Assembly: GCA_007123335.1 (NCBI GenBank)
Contig: SKLG01000276.1
Span: forward strand, 1 to 10,197
Direction of reading: 5' to 3'
Length of the DNA stretch: 10,197 bases
Source of the DNA: Anaerolineae bacterium
GTDB taxonomy: Bacteria; Chloroflexota; Anaerolineae; UBA1429
The translations under genes and the position numbers were made by a program. This document shows positions 1 to 5,947 of this stretch, in pieces. Position 1 is the stretch's first letter; each line of letters opens with the position of its first letter. The notes beneath the pieces were generated by a model. The model was not told the origin of the DNA. It ran no database searches and was given only the letters and a program-made list of their open reading frames with translations.

Positions 1-40
1 CAGTGTGACACTGGAGACAGTGTGACACTGGAGACAGTGT
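1..40. repeat. 17-bp tandem repeat with internal dyads, cut by window edge
   Basis: The unit CAGTGTGACACTGGAGA occurs at 1-17 and exactly again at 18-34, followed by a third CAGTGT at 35-40 where the repeat breaks down. Inside each unit CAGTGT-G-ACACTG is a perfect dyad, and across the junction ACACTG-GAGA-CAGTGT is another, so the array can fold in two registers. The array probably continues to the left of the window. It lies upstream of the VIT/VWA gene and could be an intergenic repeat family or a protein-binding array; the sequence does not decide. It is not CRISPR-like because there are no unique spacers. Confidence 0.8.
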
Positions 41-163
41 AGCGCAGCAAGAGCACGGGGTCAACACAACGAATACTCGACCTCCTGGGCTAAGGAACGT
101 TTGCCTATTCTGCGCCGTTTTGGACAAAAGCGGGGCGTATGGGCAGTGTACAGGAGGAGCTTG

Positions 164-1072
164 ATGAAAAAGATCGCCATCTTGGCCGTATTGTGGTCCG
201 TGGTTTTCCTCGGTCTGAAGTTCACGGCCCGGGCCGACGGCATCATCGTGCCTCGTCCGCGACCGGGACGGCCTGCGCCGCCGCTGCGCAGTCTCTCCAT
301 TCGCTATCACCGCGTGATGGTGACGATCGAGGATGGTGTGGCCACCACGCGGCTTGACCAGGTCTTTGTCAACGACGGAGCAGAAGATCTAGAGGGCGAG
401 TACCTCTTTCCCCTGCCCGAAGGTGCGAGCGTGACGAACTATGCCATGTGGGCCGATGGCCGCCGGTTAGAGGCGCAGGTGCTCGATGCCGATGAGGCTC
501 GACGCATATATGAGGATATTGTGCGACAACAGCAAGATCCGGCGCTATTGGAATACGCCGGTCGCAATGCTCTTCGCGCTCGCATCTATCCCATCCCGGC
601 TCGCGGTGAAAAGCGCGTCGAGCTCGAGTATCGCGAAATTCTGCCGCGAGAGGGCGGTCTGGTGCGCTATCTCTATCCGCTCAACACGGAGAAATTCTCC
701 AGCCGGCCTCTGGAGGAGACATCGGTTACTCTGACGGTGCGCTCTCGTACCGACATCAAGGCGATCTATTCGCCCAGCCATCAGATCGATGTGCAGCGGT
801 CCGATGCCAGCACAGCTCAGGTGGTCTACCGTGAGCGCGATGTACTCCCTGATCGTGATTTTGTGCTCTATTATGGCCTTGGCGACGGCGATCTGGGGGT
901 GAACCTGATCAGCTACAAGCCCGATGGTGACGACGGTTATTTCCTGCTGCTGCTCTCTCCGCCACAAGCAGCCGCCGTCACCGAGATCGTCGCTCGCGAC
1001 GTGATATTGGTCCTCGATGTGTCCGGTTCTATGCGCGGTGAAAAGATGGAACAGGCGCGAGGAGCGGCATAG
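164..1072 (+). CDS. VIT/VWA-domain secreted protein, N-terminal part, ending at premature TAG
   Basis: The start is ATG 164, chosen because AGGAGG (152-157) lies 6 nt upstream; the longer open frame to 101 has no ribosome site. Residues 1-24 form a signal peptide (MKK, hydrophobic core, then ARAD). Residues about 35-165 match a VIT domain (vault protein inter-alpha-trypsin), including VFVNDGAEDLEGEYLFPLP and the following EARRIYEDIV segment. A VWA domain begins near residue 275, with MIDAS motif DVSGSM at 285-290. The frame stops at TAG 1070-1072 after EQARGAA, in the middle of the first VWA helix. As written, the product is a 302-residue exported protein with VIT and only the first strand of VWA, which would probably not fold as a working metal-dependent adhesion domain. 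Proteins of this family are secreted or envelope-attached and of mostly unknown role. The family call is firm; whether this short product is made is uncertain. Confidence 0.85.
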   Translation: MKKIAILAVLWSVVFLGLKFTARADGIIVPRPRPGRPAPPLRSLSIRYHRVMVTIEDGVATTRLDQVFVNDGAEDLEGEYLFPLPEGASVTNYAMWADGRRLEAQVLDADEARRIYEDIVRQQQDPALLEYAGRNALRARIYPIPARGEKRVELEYREILPREGGLVRYLYPLNTEKFSSRPLEETSVTLTVRSRTDIKAIYSPSHQIDVQRSDASTAQVVYRERDVLPDRDFVLYYGLGDGDLGVNLISYKPDGDDGYFLLLLSPPQAAAVTEIVARDVILVLDVSGSMRGEKMEQARGAA

Positions 1073-2434
1073 TATATCCTCGATCAGCTTGGCCCTGAGG
1101 ACCGCTACAACATCGTTTCCTTTAGCACCGGCACTCGTATGTTGGCTCCGACCTTGCTGGCGGCGAACGAACGGCATCGGGGGCGCCAATTTGTGCAGGA
1201 GCTTCAGGCTGGCGGCGGTACAAACATCCAGCGGGCTATGCAGGAGGCATTGCGGCTGACACAACCGGGAAGGCCTCAGCTTATCCTCTTTATGACCGAC
1301 GGTCTGCCCACAGAGGGAAAGATACGGATCGAACATATTCTGCGTGAGGTAGAGGACAAGGCTGATGATGCTGTACGGATTTTCTGTTTTGGTGTGGGGT
1401 ATGACGTCAACACGCTGCTTCTCGATCGGCTGGCGCAGGATCATGGTGGTACAACCGTCTATGTTCGGCCAGAAGAGGACATTGAGCGTGCAGTGTCGTC
1501 GTTTTACGACAAGATTGCTTCCCCGGTGCTCGCTGACGTGTCTCTCGATTTTGGCGCGGCGCACATCAAAGAGACATATCCCTATCCCCTGTCGGATCTA
1601 TTTGCCGGTGAGCAGCTCGTAATGGTGGGGCGCTATCGAAATCCTGGTACCACAGATATCACCCTGACCGGCACCGTGAATGGGCGCGAGGCGCGTCATG
1701 TCTTTTCCGAGATTCGCTTTCGTAGCCAGGGCGGCGCTGATTTCCTGCCAAGGCTATGGGCGACGCGCAAGGTAGGTCATCTGCTGACCCAAATCCGCCT
1801 ACATGGTGCTGACAAGGAGTTGGTGGCTGAGGTCGTTGACCTAGCGACCCGCTATGGCATTGTCACGCCCTATACTTCCTTTTTGGTGGATGATGGCGAT
1901 GATAAGCGTGTAGCGCCCACTCGAATGGCGTTTGCTCCGCCATCATTGTTGCCTGGACGTGGCGGAGATCAAGATCGAGTTTCCTTGTCGGCGGCGCCGG
2001 CGGTCACCGGCCAAGAAGCTGTGGATGCCAGCGTAGCCCAGGAGAGCCTGCGTCGCGCCGATCTCGCCGTGTCCCAGTACGAGCAGATGTGCACAGTGGG
2101 TGCCAAGACGTTCGTCCTGCTAGATGGCTTGTGGATCGATACAGAATATGAGGCGCATTCACACATCATCGCGCATATCGACTTTGGTAGCCCGGCATAC
2201 TTTGCGCTATTGGCTGAGGCCCCCGTCGTGGGGCGGTATCTGGCCTTCGGGTCGCGGGTGCTCTTTATGCAGGGGGATACGGCCTATGAGATCGGTCCGG
2301 CGGGATCGGCGCCCTCGGTGTCACCTTCGCCGACACAGACGCCGACGGTGGAGCCGACGCCAACCGTATCCCCTAACTCTATGGCGTGGTTCAAGAGCAT
2401 CGAATCGTGGTTCCGCGCTATTCTCAAGGATTAG
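1073..2434 (+). pseudogene. Remainder of the VIT/VWA protein beyond the in-frame stop
   Basis: This is the same reading frame as the upstream half. Homology-like sequence resumes at the codon right after the stop (YILDQLGPEDRYNIVSFST), before the first available ATG at 1139, which has no ribosome site. The rest of the VWA domain is intact: GGGTN gives the MIDAS threonine (353 in read-through numbering) and TDG follows at 378-380. An all-beta region and a LATRYGIVTPYTSFLV segment come next, typical of VIT/VWA proteins. The end is a Ser/Thr/Pro-rich linker (714-738) and a short aromatic amphipathic tail, SMAWFKSIESWFRAILKD (739-756), that could bind a membrane or cell-wall partner. The whole gene would encode 756 residues including the stop position. 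About 450 codons without another stop argue for a recent mutation, a sequencing error or read-through rather than old decay. Confidence 0.75.
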
Positions 2435-2593
2435 GGGCGATCATTACCGTTCTACCTGCAGAGGACTCGCTTTGTGCCGTTCACGCATCGGCTGTTTGTC
2501 GACGAGGTCGTGGTGTCGGTGCCTCTGCAGGCTGGTTTGGCGCCAGTGAAGAGCCGGCGCATGTGGATTGAACCACCGCCGACACCCCTATAG
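2435..2593 (+). other. Short coding-like remnant after the VIT/VWA stop
   Basis: The frame of the preceding gene stays open past its TAG for 52 more codons to TAG 2591-2593. It reads as plausible protein (for example RFVPFTHRLFVDEVVVSVP, then a Pro-rich PPPTPL end) with codon use like its neighbours. It has no start codon with a ribosome site and I recognise no family. It could be the tail of a decayed gene or chance. Confidence 0.25.
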
Positions 2594-2641
2594 GGCAGAG
2601 TTTCCAACTTAACAGGGCAGGCGTTCTCCTGCATGTTGTTG

Positions 2642-2794
2642 ATGGGAATCCCTGGAACATGCCATGAACGGATGGGAGCAGTAACACTCTGCGTTGGTGC
2701 GGCGAACACACCGACGCAGACGCTCACGCCTACGCTGATTCCCACCGTCGTGCCCCAGCCGGCACGCGTCCTGGTCATCTTGGGCGTTTGGTGA
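2642..2794 (+). pseudogene. Thr/Pro-rich C-terminal gene remnant
   Basis: An in-frame stretch from ATG 2642 (or 2672) to TGA 2792-2794 ends in a Thr/Pro-rich segment, NTPTQTLTPTLIPTVVPQP, then RVLVILGVW. The Thr/Pro composition resembles the linker near the end of the upstream VIT/VWA protein (TPTQTPTVEPTPTV). No ribosome site is seen. It may be the remains of a second secreted protein with the same kind of linker. The stretch stops about where the minus-strand transposase remnant ends, so an insertion may have disrupted it. Confidence 0.3.
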
Positions 2795-2999
2795 CGCCGC
2801 CACTCATGAGTAGCGGCAGCCATCCATAGCCGGCGCGTGGCAGGCCTCAGGGGATCGAGCTGTTCGTAGGTGGTCTGGTAGGAGGCCAGTGTCTCAAGGC
2901 TCACGGCGGGCGTCATCTGTAGGCGCTGATAGGGTGTCCACGGCTCATCGTAGACTTGGGCCGACTTGGCGTTGCAGCGCTCATAGCGCAACAGCTTCG
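2795..2999 (-). pseudogene. Transposase C-terminal remnant, rve/IS481-like
   Basis: On the minus strand the translation LLRYERCNAKSAQVYDEP, then WTPYQRL and later TTYEQLDPL, matches the C-terminal tail of DDE/rve-fold integrase-type transposases. Those commonly end in a basic stretch, YD.P.TPYQRLL, a short helix and a LNP/LDP motif. Only about 65 residues remain. The catalytic DDE core is absent, upstream sequence (3000 onward) turns into the promoter region of the next + gene, and no terminal inverted repeats are visible. The open frame continues to 2452 but reads as non-protein (Cys/Val and Thr/Ser runs), so the true end is near 2795. The element cannot move by itself. Family assignment is from remembered motifs, not alignment. 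Confidence 0.55.
2796..2817. repeat. 22-bp near-perfect palindrome at the transposase remnant end
   Basis: Arms of 11 bp, GCCGCCACTCA and TGAGTAGCGGC, pair with one mismatch (2801/2812) and no spacer; the core ACTCATGAGT is perfect. It lies inside the last codons of the transposase remnant, so it may be a chance feature of that coding sequence or part of the element's end. Confidence 0.45.
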
Positions 3000-3003
3000 T
3001 CTG

Positions 3004-3032
3004 TTGCCCGTTTGCTCTGTTCTGCGTACAAT
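3004..3032 (+). promoter_or_regulatory. Candidate sigma70 promoter P1 for the TraR/DksA-lspA-rluD cluster
   Basis: TTGCCC (3004-3009), a 17-bp spacer, then TACAAT (3027-3032). The expected start of transcription is near 3039, about 43 nt before the gene's ATG. Spacing is ideal and both boxes are close to consensus. Confidence 0.5.
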
Positions 3033-3033
3033 G

Positions 3034-3062
3034 TTCATATCAAGCATTCTACCCTATATAAT
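3034..3062 (+). promoter_or_regulatory. Candidate sigma70 promoter P2, perfect TATAAT
   Basis: TTCATA (3034-3039), a 17-bp spacer, then TATAAT (3057-3062). The -10 box is consensus and the -35 box matches at four of six positions. Transcription from here would begin near 3069, giving a very short leader of about 13 nt that still holds the GGGAG ribosome site. P1 and P2 may act in tandem, or only one is real. Confidence 0.5.
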
Positions 3063-3081
3063 AGGCACCGGGAGATAGGTG

Positions 3082-3441
3082 ATGGAGATCAAAGCACGAT
3101 CAAAGGAGCTTAAGGATCTACGTGGTTTTTTAGAAGAAGAAAGGGAGCGCCTACGTCGCGAGATCGCCAACAGTCGCGTCACCACCGATGAAGAGCGAGC
3201 TGGCTACAGTAATCATATGGCCGAAAACGCTACGGTGGTGTTTGAGCAAGCGCGCAATGCCGCGCTGCGACGCTCTGAGGAGCGCATGCTTGAACAGGTT
3301 GAAGATGCGCTGCAACGTTTCGATGACGGCACGTACGGGATTTGCCAGCATTGTAGCCAGCAAATCGATCGCGCTCGTCTCAAGGCGCAGCCGGCGGCTT
3401 CGCTCTGCTTGCGTTGCCAGAGCCTGTCTGAGCGTCGCTGA
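3082..3441 (+). CDS. TraR/DksA-family C4 zinc-finger protein
   Basis: A 119-residue protein. ATG 3082 is preferred over GTG 3079 because GGGAG (3070-3074) sits 7 nt before it. Residues about 5-80 are strongly helical and charged, fitting the coiled-coil of the family. Residues 88-112 carry the zinc finger CQHC...CLRC (Cys88, Cys91, Cys109, Cys112). Members bind in or near the RNA polymerase secondary channel and modulate initiation, or have undefined roles in Gram-positive-type lineages (YteA/YlyA-like). The segment after the first helix reads NHMAENATVVFEQ, where relatives usually have an Asp (HPAD or HMAD) at the coiled-coil tip; here it is Glu-Asn. It is the first gene of a cluster with lspA and rluD. 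The family is secure; the regulatory function is inferred. Confidence 0.92.
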   Translation: MEIKARSKELKDLRGFLEEERERLRREIANSRVTTDEERAGYSNHMAENATVVFEQARNAALRRSEERMLEQVEDALQRFDDGTYGICQHCSQQIDRARLKAQPAASLCLRCQSLSERR

Positions 3442-3458
3442 GAAGGCCGTACTCAGTC

Positions 3459-3475
3459 GTGGGGACAGTCCCTAC
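3459..3475. repeat. Short dyad between the zinc-finger gene and lspA
   Basis: GGGAC-A-GTCCC (3462-3472), extended outward by a G.T wobble and then T-A and G-C pairs. It stands in the 60-bp gap between the two genes. It is too tight for a normal RNA hairpin loop and has no T tract, so it is not a terminator. It may be a binding site or part of a dispersed intergenic repeat. Confidence 0.4.
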
Positions 3476-3501
3476 TGCATTGTGTGAGGTGGAGCTGCAT
3501 T

Positions 3502-4065
3502 TTGACAGCCAAGAATCGTAGATTGCTCTTGCCTTATAGCATCGGTCTTTTAGTGATCCTATTGGATCAATATACCAAGCACTTGGTGCGCCAGAGCATA
3601 CCTCTTGGTGTATCCTGGAATCCCATTGCTTGGCTTGAACCTATCATGACCTTCACTCATGTGCGTAACAGTGGGGCTGCTTTTGGCCTTTTTCCGGAGT
3701 TGAGCGTTATTTTTATCTTGGTCGCCTTGGCGGTTATCGTCGGTATCGTTATCTATTATCGCCAACTGACTCAAGCCTCGCTGTTACTGCGGGTCGCTTT
3801 CGGATTGCAGCTGGGTGGAGCCACCGGAAACCTCATCGACCGGCTGGCGTTTGGCTATGTCACCGATTTTGTCGATTTTCGCGTGTGGCCCGTGTTCAAT
3901 GTTGCCGATAGTGCGGTGGTAGTGGGTACGGCGTTGCTTGCCTACTATGCGCTCTTTGCCGGAGAGCCAGCTCTCGATGATGCATCCGAAACGGTCGTTG
4001 ATGATGTCGAGCCATATGATATTCCGGAACGGCCTGATGGCGCCGATTGTGTCAATCCTCGGTAG
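3502..4065 (+). CDS. lspA: Lipoprotein signal peptidase (prolipoprotein signal peptidase II)
   Basis: This integral membrane aspartyl protease removes the signal peptide of diacylglyceryl-modified prolipoproteins at the lipobox cysteine, the second step of lipoprotein maturation. Family signatures are clear: NSGAAFGLF (57-65), GNLIDR (109-114), TDFVDF (121-126) and FNVADS (132-137). The catalytic dyad should be Asp122 and Asp136. Four membrane segments fall near residues 8-22, 68-86, 95-110 and 138-155. I start at TTG 3502 (187 residues) because AGGTGGAG (3487-3494) lies 7 nt upstream; GTG 3484 would add six residues, overlap that site and has no clear site of its own. A tail of about 32 acidic residues follows the last membrane segment, longer than in E. 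coli. The rluD start lies 6 nt beyond the stop, suggesting co-transcription. Confidence 0.95.
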   Translation: MTAKNRRLLLPYSIGLLVILLDQYTKHLVRQSIPLGVSWNPIAWLEPIMTFTHVRNSGAAFGLFPELSVIFILVALAVIVGIVIYYRQLTQASLLLRVAFGLQLGGATGNLIDRLAFGYVTDFVDFRVWPVFNVADSAVVVGTALLAYYALFAGEPALDDASETVVDDVEPYDIPERPDGADCVNPR

Positions 4066-4071
4066 CGTTCC

Positions 4072-4974
4072 ATGCCGATAGTGGTTCTGCGCGTCGAGGA
4101 TCCTGCCGAACGTCTGGATCGGCACTTGGCCCAGGAGCTAGAGGGCGTTTCACGCTCGGCGGCGCAGCGGCTGATCCGTCGAGGCGCTGTACTCGTGAAT
4201 GGCGTTGCTGCCAAGGCAAGCTATAAACCCGAGCCCGGCGATGTGATCCGGGTCGAGCTGTCCGAAGAGGCTGACGAGGTTCTGCTGCCTGAGTCGATCC
4301 CATTGCGTGTGCTCTACGAAGACGAGCATCTTCTGGTGATTGACAAAGATGCTGGTATGGTGGTGCACCCTGGCGCAGGGCATCGCTCGGGGACGCTGGT
4401 CAACGCGCTCTTGGCTCACCGCCCTGACATTGGGGTAGCTTTTGGGGATTCGGAACGCCCCGGCATTGTCCATCGCCTAGATCGCGATACAACTGGCGCA
4501 CTCGTGGTGGCTGCGCGACCGGATGTGCGCAAGGCCCTGCAAGGGCAATTCAAGGCCCACAAGGTGGAAAAGCGTTATCTGGCGCTGGTCTATGGTGATC
4601 CGTCGCCTTCGCGAGGGGCCATCGAAGCGCCTATCGGTCGCCATCCGGTCCATCGCAAACGCATGGCGGTGCTGAGCAAAGGGGGACGAGCGGCGCGCAC
4701 CGAGTATACGGTTCGAGAACGCTTTGGTCAGGCCGCGTTGGTCGAGCTGTTACTGCTCACCGGACGTACGCATCAGATTCGAGTTCACCTGAGCGCTATC
4801 GGATATCCGGTTGTGGGGGACAGGGTGTACGGACCACGTCGGGTGCGAATTGCGGCACCCCGTCAGATGCTGCACAGTTGGCGGCTGGGCTTCACCCATC
4901 CGATTACCGGCCAACGGCTATTGATCGAAGCGCCCCTGGCAAAAGATATGGAGGCCGTTTTGACGCGGCTTTGA
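4072..4974 (+). CDS. rluD: 23S rRNA pseudouridine synthase, RluD/RluA family
   Basis: A 300-residue enzyme that converts uridine to pseudouridine in RNA, in RluD's case in helix 69 of 23S rRNA. An S4 RNA-binding domain covers about residues 13-75 (RLDRHLAQELEGVSRSAAQRLI, KPEPGDVIRVEL). The catalytic domain carries the motif HRLDRDTTG (134-142), whose Asp137 is the expected nucleophile, and later GRTHQIRVHL (231-240) with the conserved Arg. The C-terminal part (HSWRLGFTHPITG, then IEAPLP-like) is also typical. ATG 4072 lies 6 nt after the lspA stop with no clear ribosome site, so translation is probably coupled. The position next to lspA matches the Bacillus lspA-ylyB order. Target position is inferred from the RluD-type architecture; other RluA-family specificity is possible. 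Confidence 0.9.
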   Translation: MPIVVLRVEDPAERLDRHLAQELEGVSRSAAQRLIRRGAVLVNGVAAKASYKPEPGDVIRVELSEEADEVLLPESIPLRVLYEDEHLLVIDKDAGMVVHPGAGHRSGTLVNALLAHRPDIGVAFGDSERPGIVHRLDRDTTGALVVAARPDVRKALQGQFKAHKVEKRYLALVYGDPSPSRGAIEAPIGRHPVHRKRMAVLSKGGRAARTEYTVRERFGQAALVELLLLTGRTHQIRVHLSAIGYPVVGDRVYGPRRVRIAAPRQMLHSWRLGFTHPITGQRLLIEAPLAKDMEAVLTRL

Positions 4975-4998
4975 CAGTTACCCATCCTGACGAGTTTT

Positions 4999-5028
4999 TT
5001 GAAGGCAATGAATGCTTGGGCGTAGGAT
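4999..5028 (+). promoter_or_regulatory. Weak candidate promoter ahead of the nitrilase-like gene
   Basis: TTGAAG (4999-5004), an 18-bp spacer, then TAGGAT (5023-5028), each with four of six consensus bases. It stands in the 98-bp gap after rluD and would give a leader of about 38 nt. No terminator is visible between rluD and this site, so read-through from the upstream cluster is also possible. Confidence 0.35.
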
Positions 5029-5072
5029 AAAAGCGGATTTCGTGTGATCTCTGGCGGAAGGAAAGGGCTACA

Positions 5073-5885
5073 ATGCGCAATGTGACAGTGGCTTTGGCAC
5101 AGATCGCCCCAGTGCTCAATGACGTCGAGCACAATCTCGATACCATGTCACGAATGATCGAAGAAGTGTGTCTGCAACGCCAGGTTGACCTGATCGTCTT
5201 CCCGGAGCTGGCTACAACGGGCTATGAGTGTGGTGTGCGCTTTGCCGACCTGGCCGAGCGGATCGAGGATCTATCGGTGAGTACGTTGAGCAAGCGGGCT
5301 TCTGAATATGGCGTTCACATCGCTTTTGGCCTGGCCGAAAAGCAAAAGGTCGAGAGTGTGGTCTATAGCGCTGCGGTGCTCATTGATCCTGAGGGGGAGG
5401 TAGTGGGCGATTACCAGAAGGTGCATCTCAAAGGCGAACAGCGGCTGACCTTTCGTCCGGGTTTCAAGTACAAGGTGGCCCAAACGTCTCTGGGTGCCAT
5501 TGGTCTGATGGTAGGCTGGGATCTGGCCTTTCCCGAGGTTGCGCGTAGCTTGGCACTAGAGGGCGCCGAATTGCTCTGTCTATGTGGCAGTTGGGAACAG
5601 CCCTACCAGGCCGAGTGGCGCCACTATGTGCACACCAGGGCGATGGAGAATGCTGTCTTTGTAGCTGCCTGTAACCGCGTCGGCGAGGAGCCGACCTATA
5701 CCTTTTTCGGCCAGAGCACTCTGGTGGGGCCGAGAGGGATGAGTCAGGTGCGCCTGGAGGAGCCCGAACCGGCTATGGCGGTGGCCACTATCGATCTCGA
5801 AGAGGTGCGACGACAACAAGAGGAGACTCAGATTATCCAGGCACGGCAGCCGCGGAGCTATCGTGCCGTTGTCAAGATGTACTAG
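5073..5885 (+). CDS. Nitrilase-superfamily (carbon-nitrogen hydrolase) protein lacking the catalytic Cys
   Basis: A 270-residue cytoplasmic protein of normal length for the family, which hydrolyses or condenses amides and nitriles through a Glu-Lys-Cys triad. ATG 5073 has a purine-rich GGAAGGAAAGGG just upstream (5056-5067). The Glu motif is FPELATTGY (Glu45). The Lys motif is YQKVHLKGE (Lys116; the extra structural Glu is Glu122). The nucleophile motif, normally [IV]C[YW]D..FPE, reads MVGWDLAFPE: position 148 is Gly (codon GGC, 5514-5516) where Cys (TGC) is expected. Everything around the site is conserved, including GAELL and the C-terminal MENAVFVAACNRVG. Cys169 and Cys171 lie in the next strand (LLCLCGSW) and are not in the normal nucleophile position. 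Either it is a non-catalytic homologue or the base is wrong. The substrate cannot be told from sequence. Followed by the threonine aldolase gene after 62 bp. Confidence 0.88.
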   Translation: MRNVTVALAQIAPVLNDVEHNLDTMSRMIEEVCLQRQVDLIVFPELATTGYECGVRFADLAERIEDLSVSTLSKRASEYGVHIAFGLAEKQKVESVVYSAAVLIDPEGEVVGDYQKVHLKGEQRLTFRPGFKYKVAQTSLGAIGLMVGWDLAFPEVARSLALEGAELLCLCGSWEQPYQAEWRHYVHTRAMENAVFVAACNRVGEEPTYTFFGQSTLVGPRGMSQVRLEEPEPAMAVATIDLEEVRRQQEETQIIQARQPRSYRAVVKMY

Positions 5886-5896
5886 CGCTGATCCGC

Positions 5897-5914
5897 CATC
5901 CCCAACGGGGGATG
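5897..5914 (+). terminator. Small perfect hairpin between nitrilase-like and aldolase genes
   Basis: CATCCCC and GGGGATG form a 7-bp stem with loop AACG, 11 nt after the nitrilase-like stop. Only CTTTCC follows, not a real U tract, so it is at best a weak terminator; it may equally be an mRNA stability or processing element. ATG 5912 lies in its right arm. Confidence 0.3.
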
Positions 5915-5947
5915 CTTTCCATATTCAGGCAATCAAGGAGGGATACG

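Noticed and set aside
1..40. CRISPR array
   Set aside because: Units are directly adjacent 17-mers without spacers, and no cas genes are present.
545..1564. 339-codon open frame on the minus strand across the VIT/VWA amber codon
   Set aside because: It is antisense to clear VIT/VWA homology, Cys/His/Arg-rich with no recognisable domain, and its openness follows from the codon bias of the real gene.
2452..2991. 179-codon minus-strand frame as one intact gene
   Set aside because: Only its first part reads like a transposase tail; the rest is low-quality sequence antisense to other coding-like remnants, so it is a fusion of a remnant with chance open frame.
4971..4976. Perfect TTGACA at the end of rluD as a -35 box
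   Set aside because: No -10-like hexamer lies 16-18 bp downstream (the sequence there is a GTTTTTT run).
5912..5947. ATG 5912 as the threonine aldolase start
   Set aside because: It lies within a hairpin arm, has no ribosome site, adds residues foreign to the family, and would place the strong AAGGAGGG inside the gene; GTG 5948 fits better.
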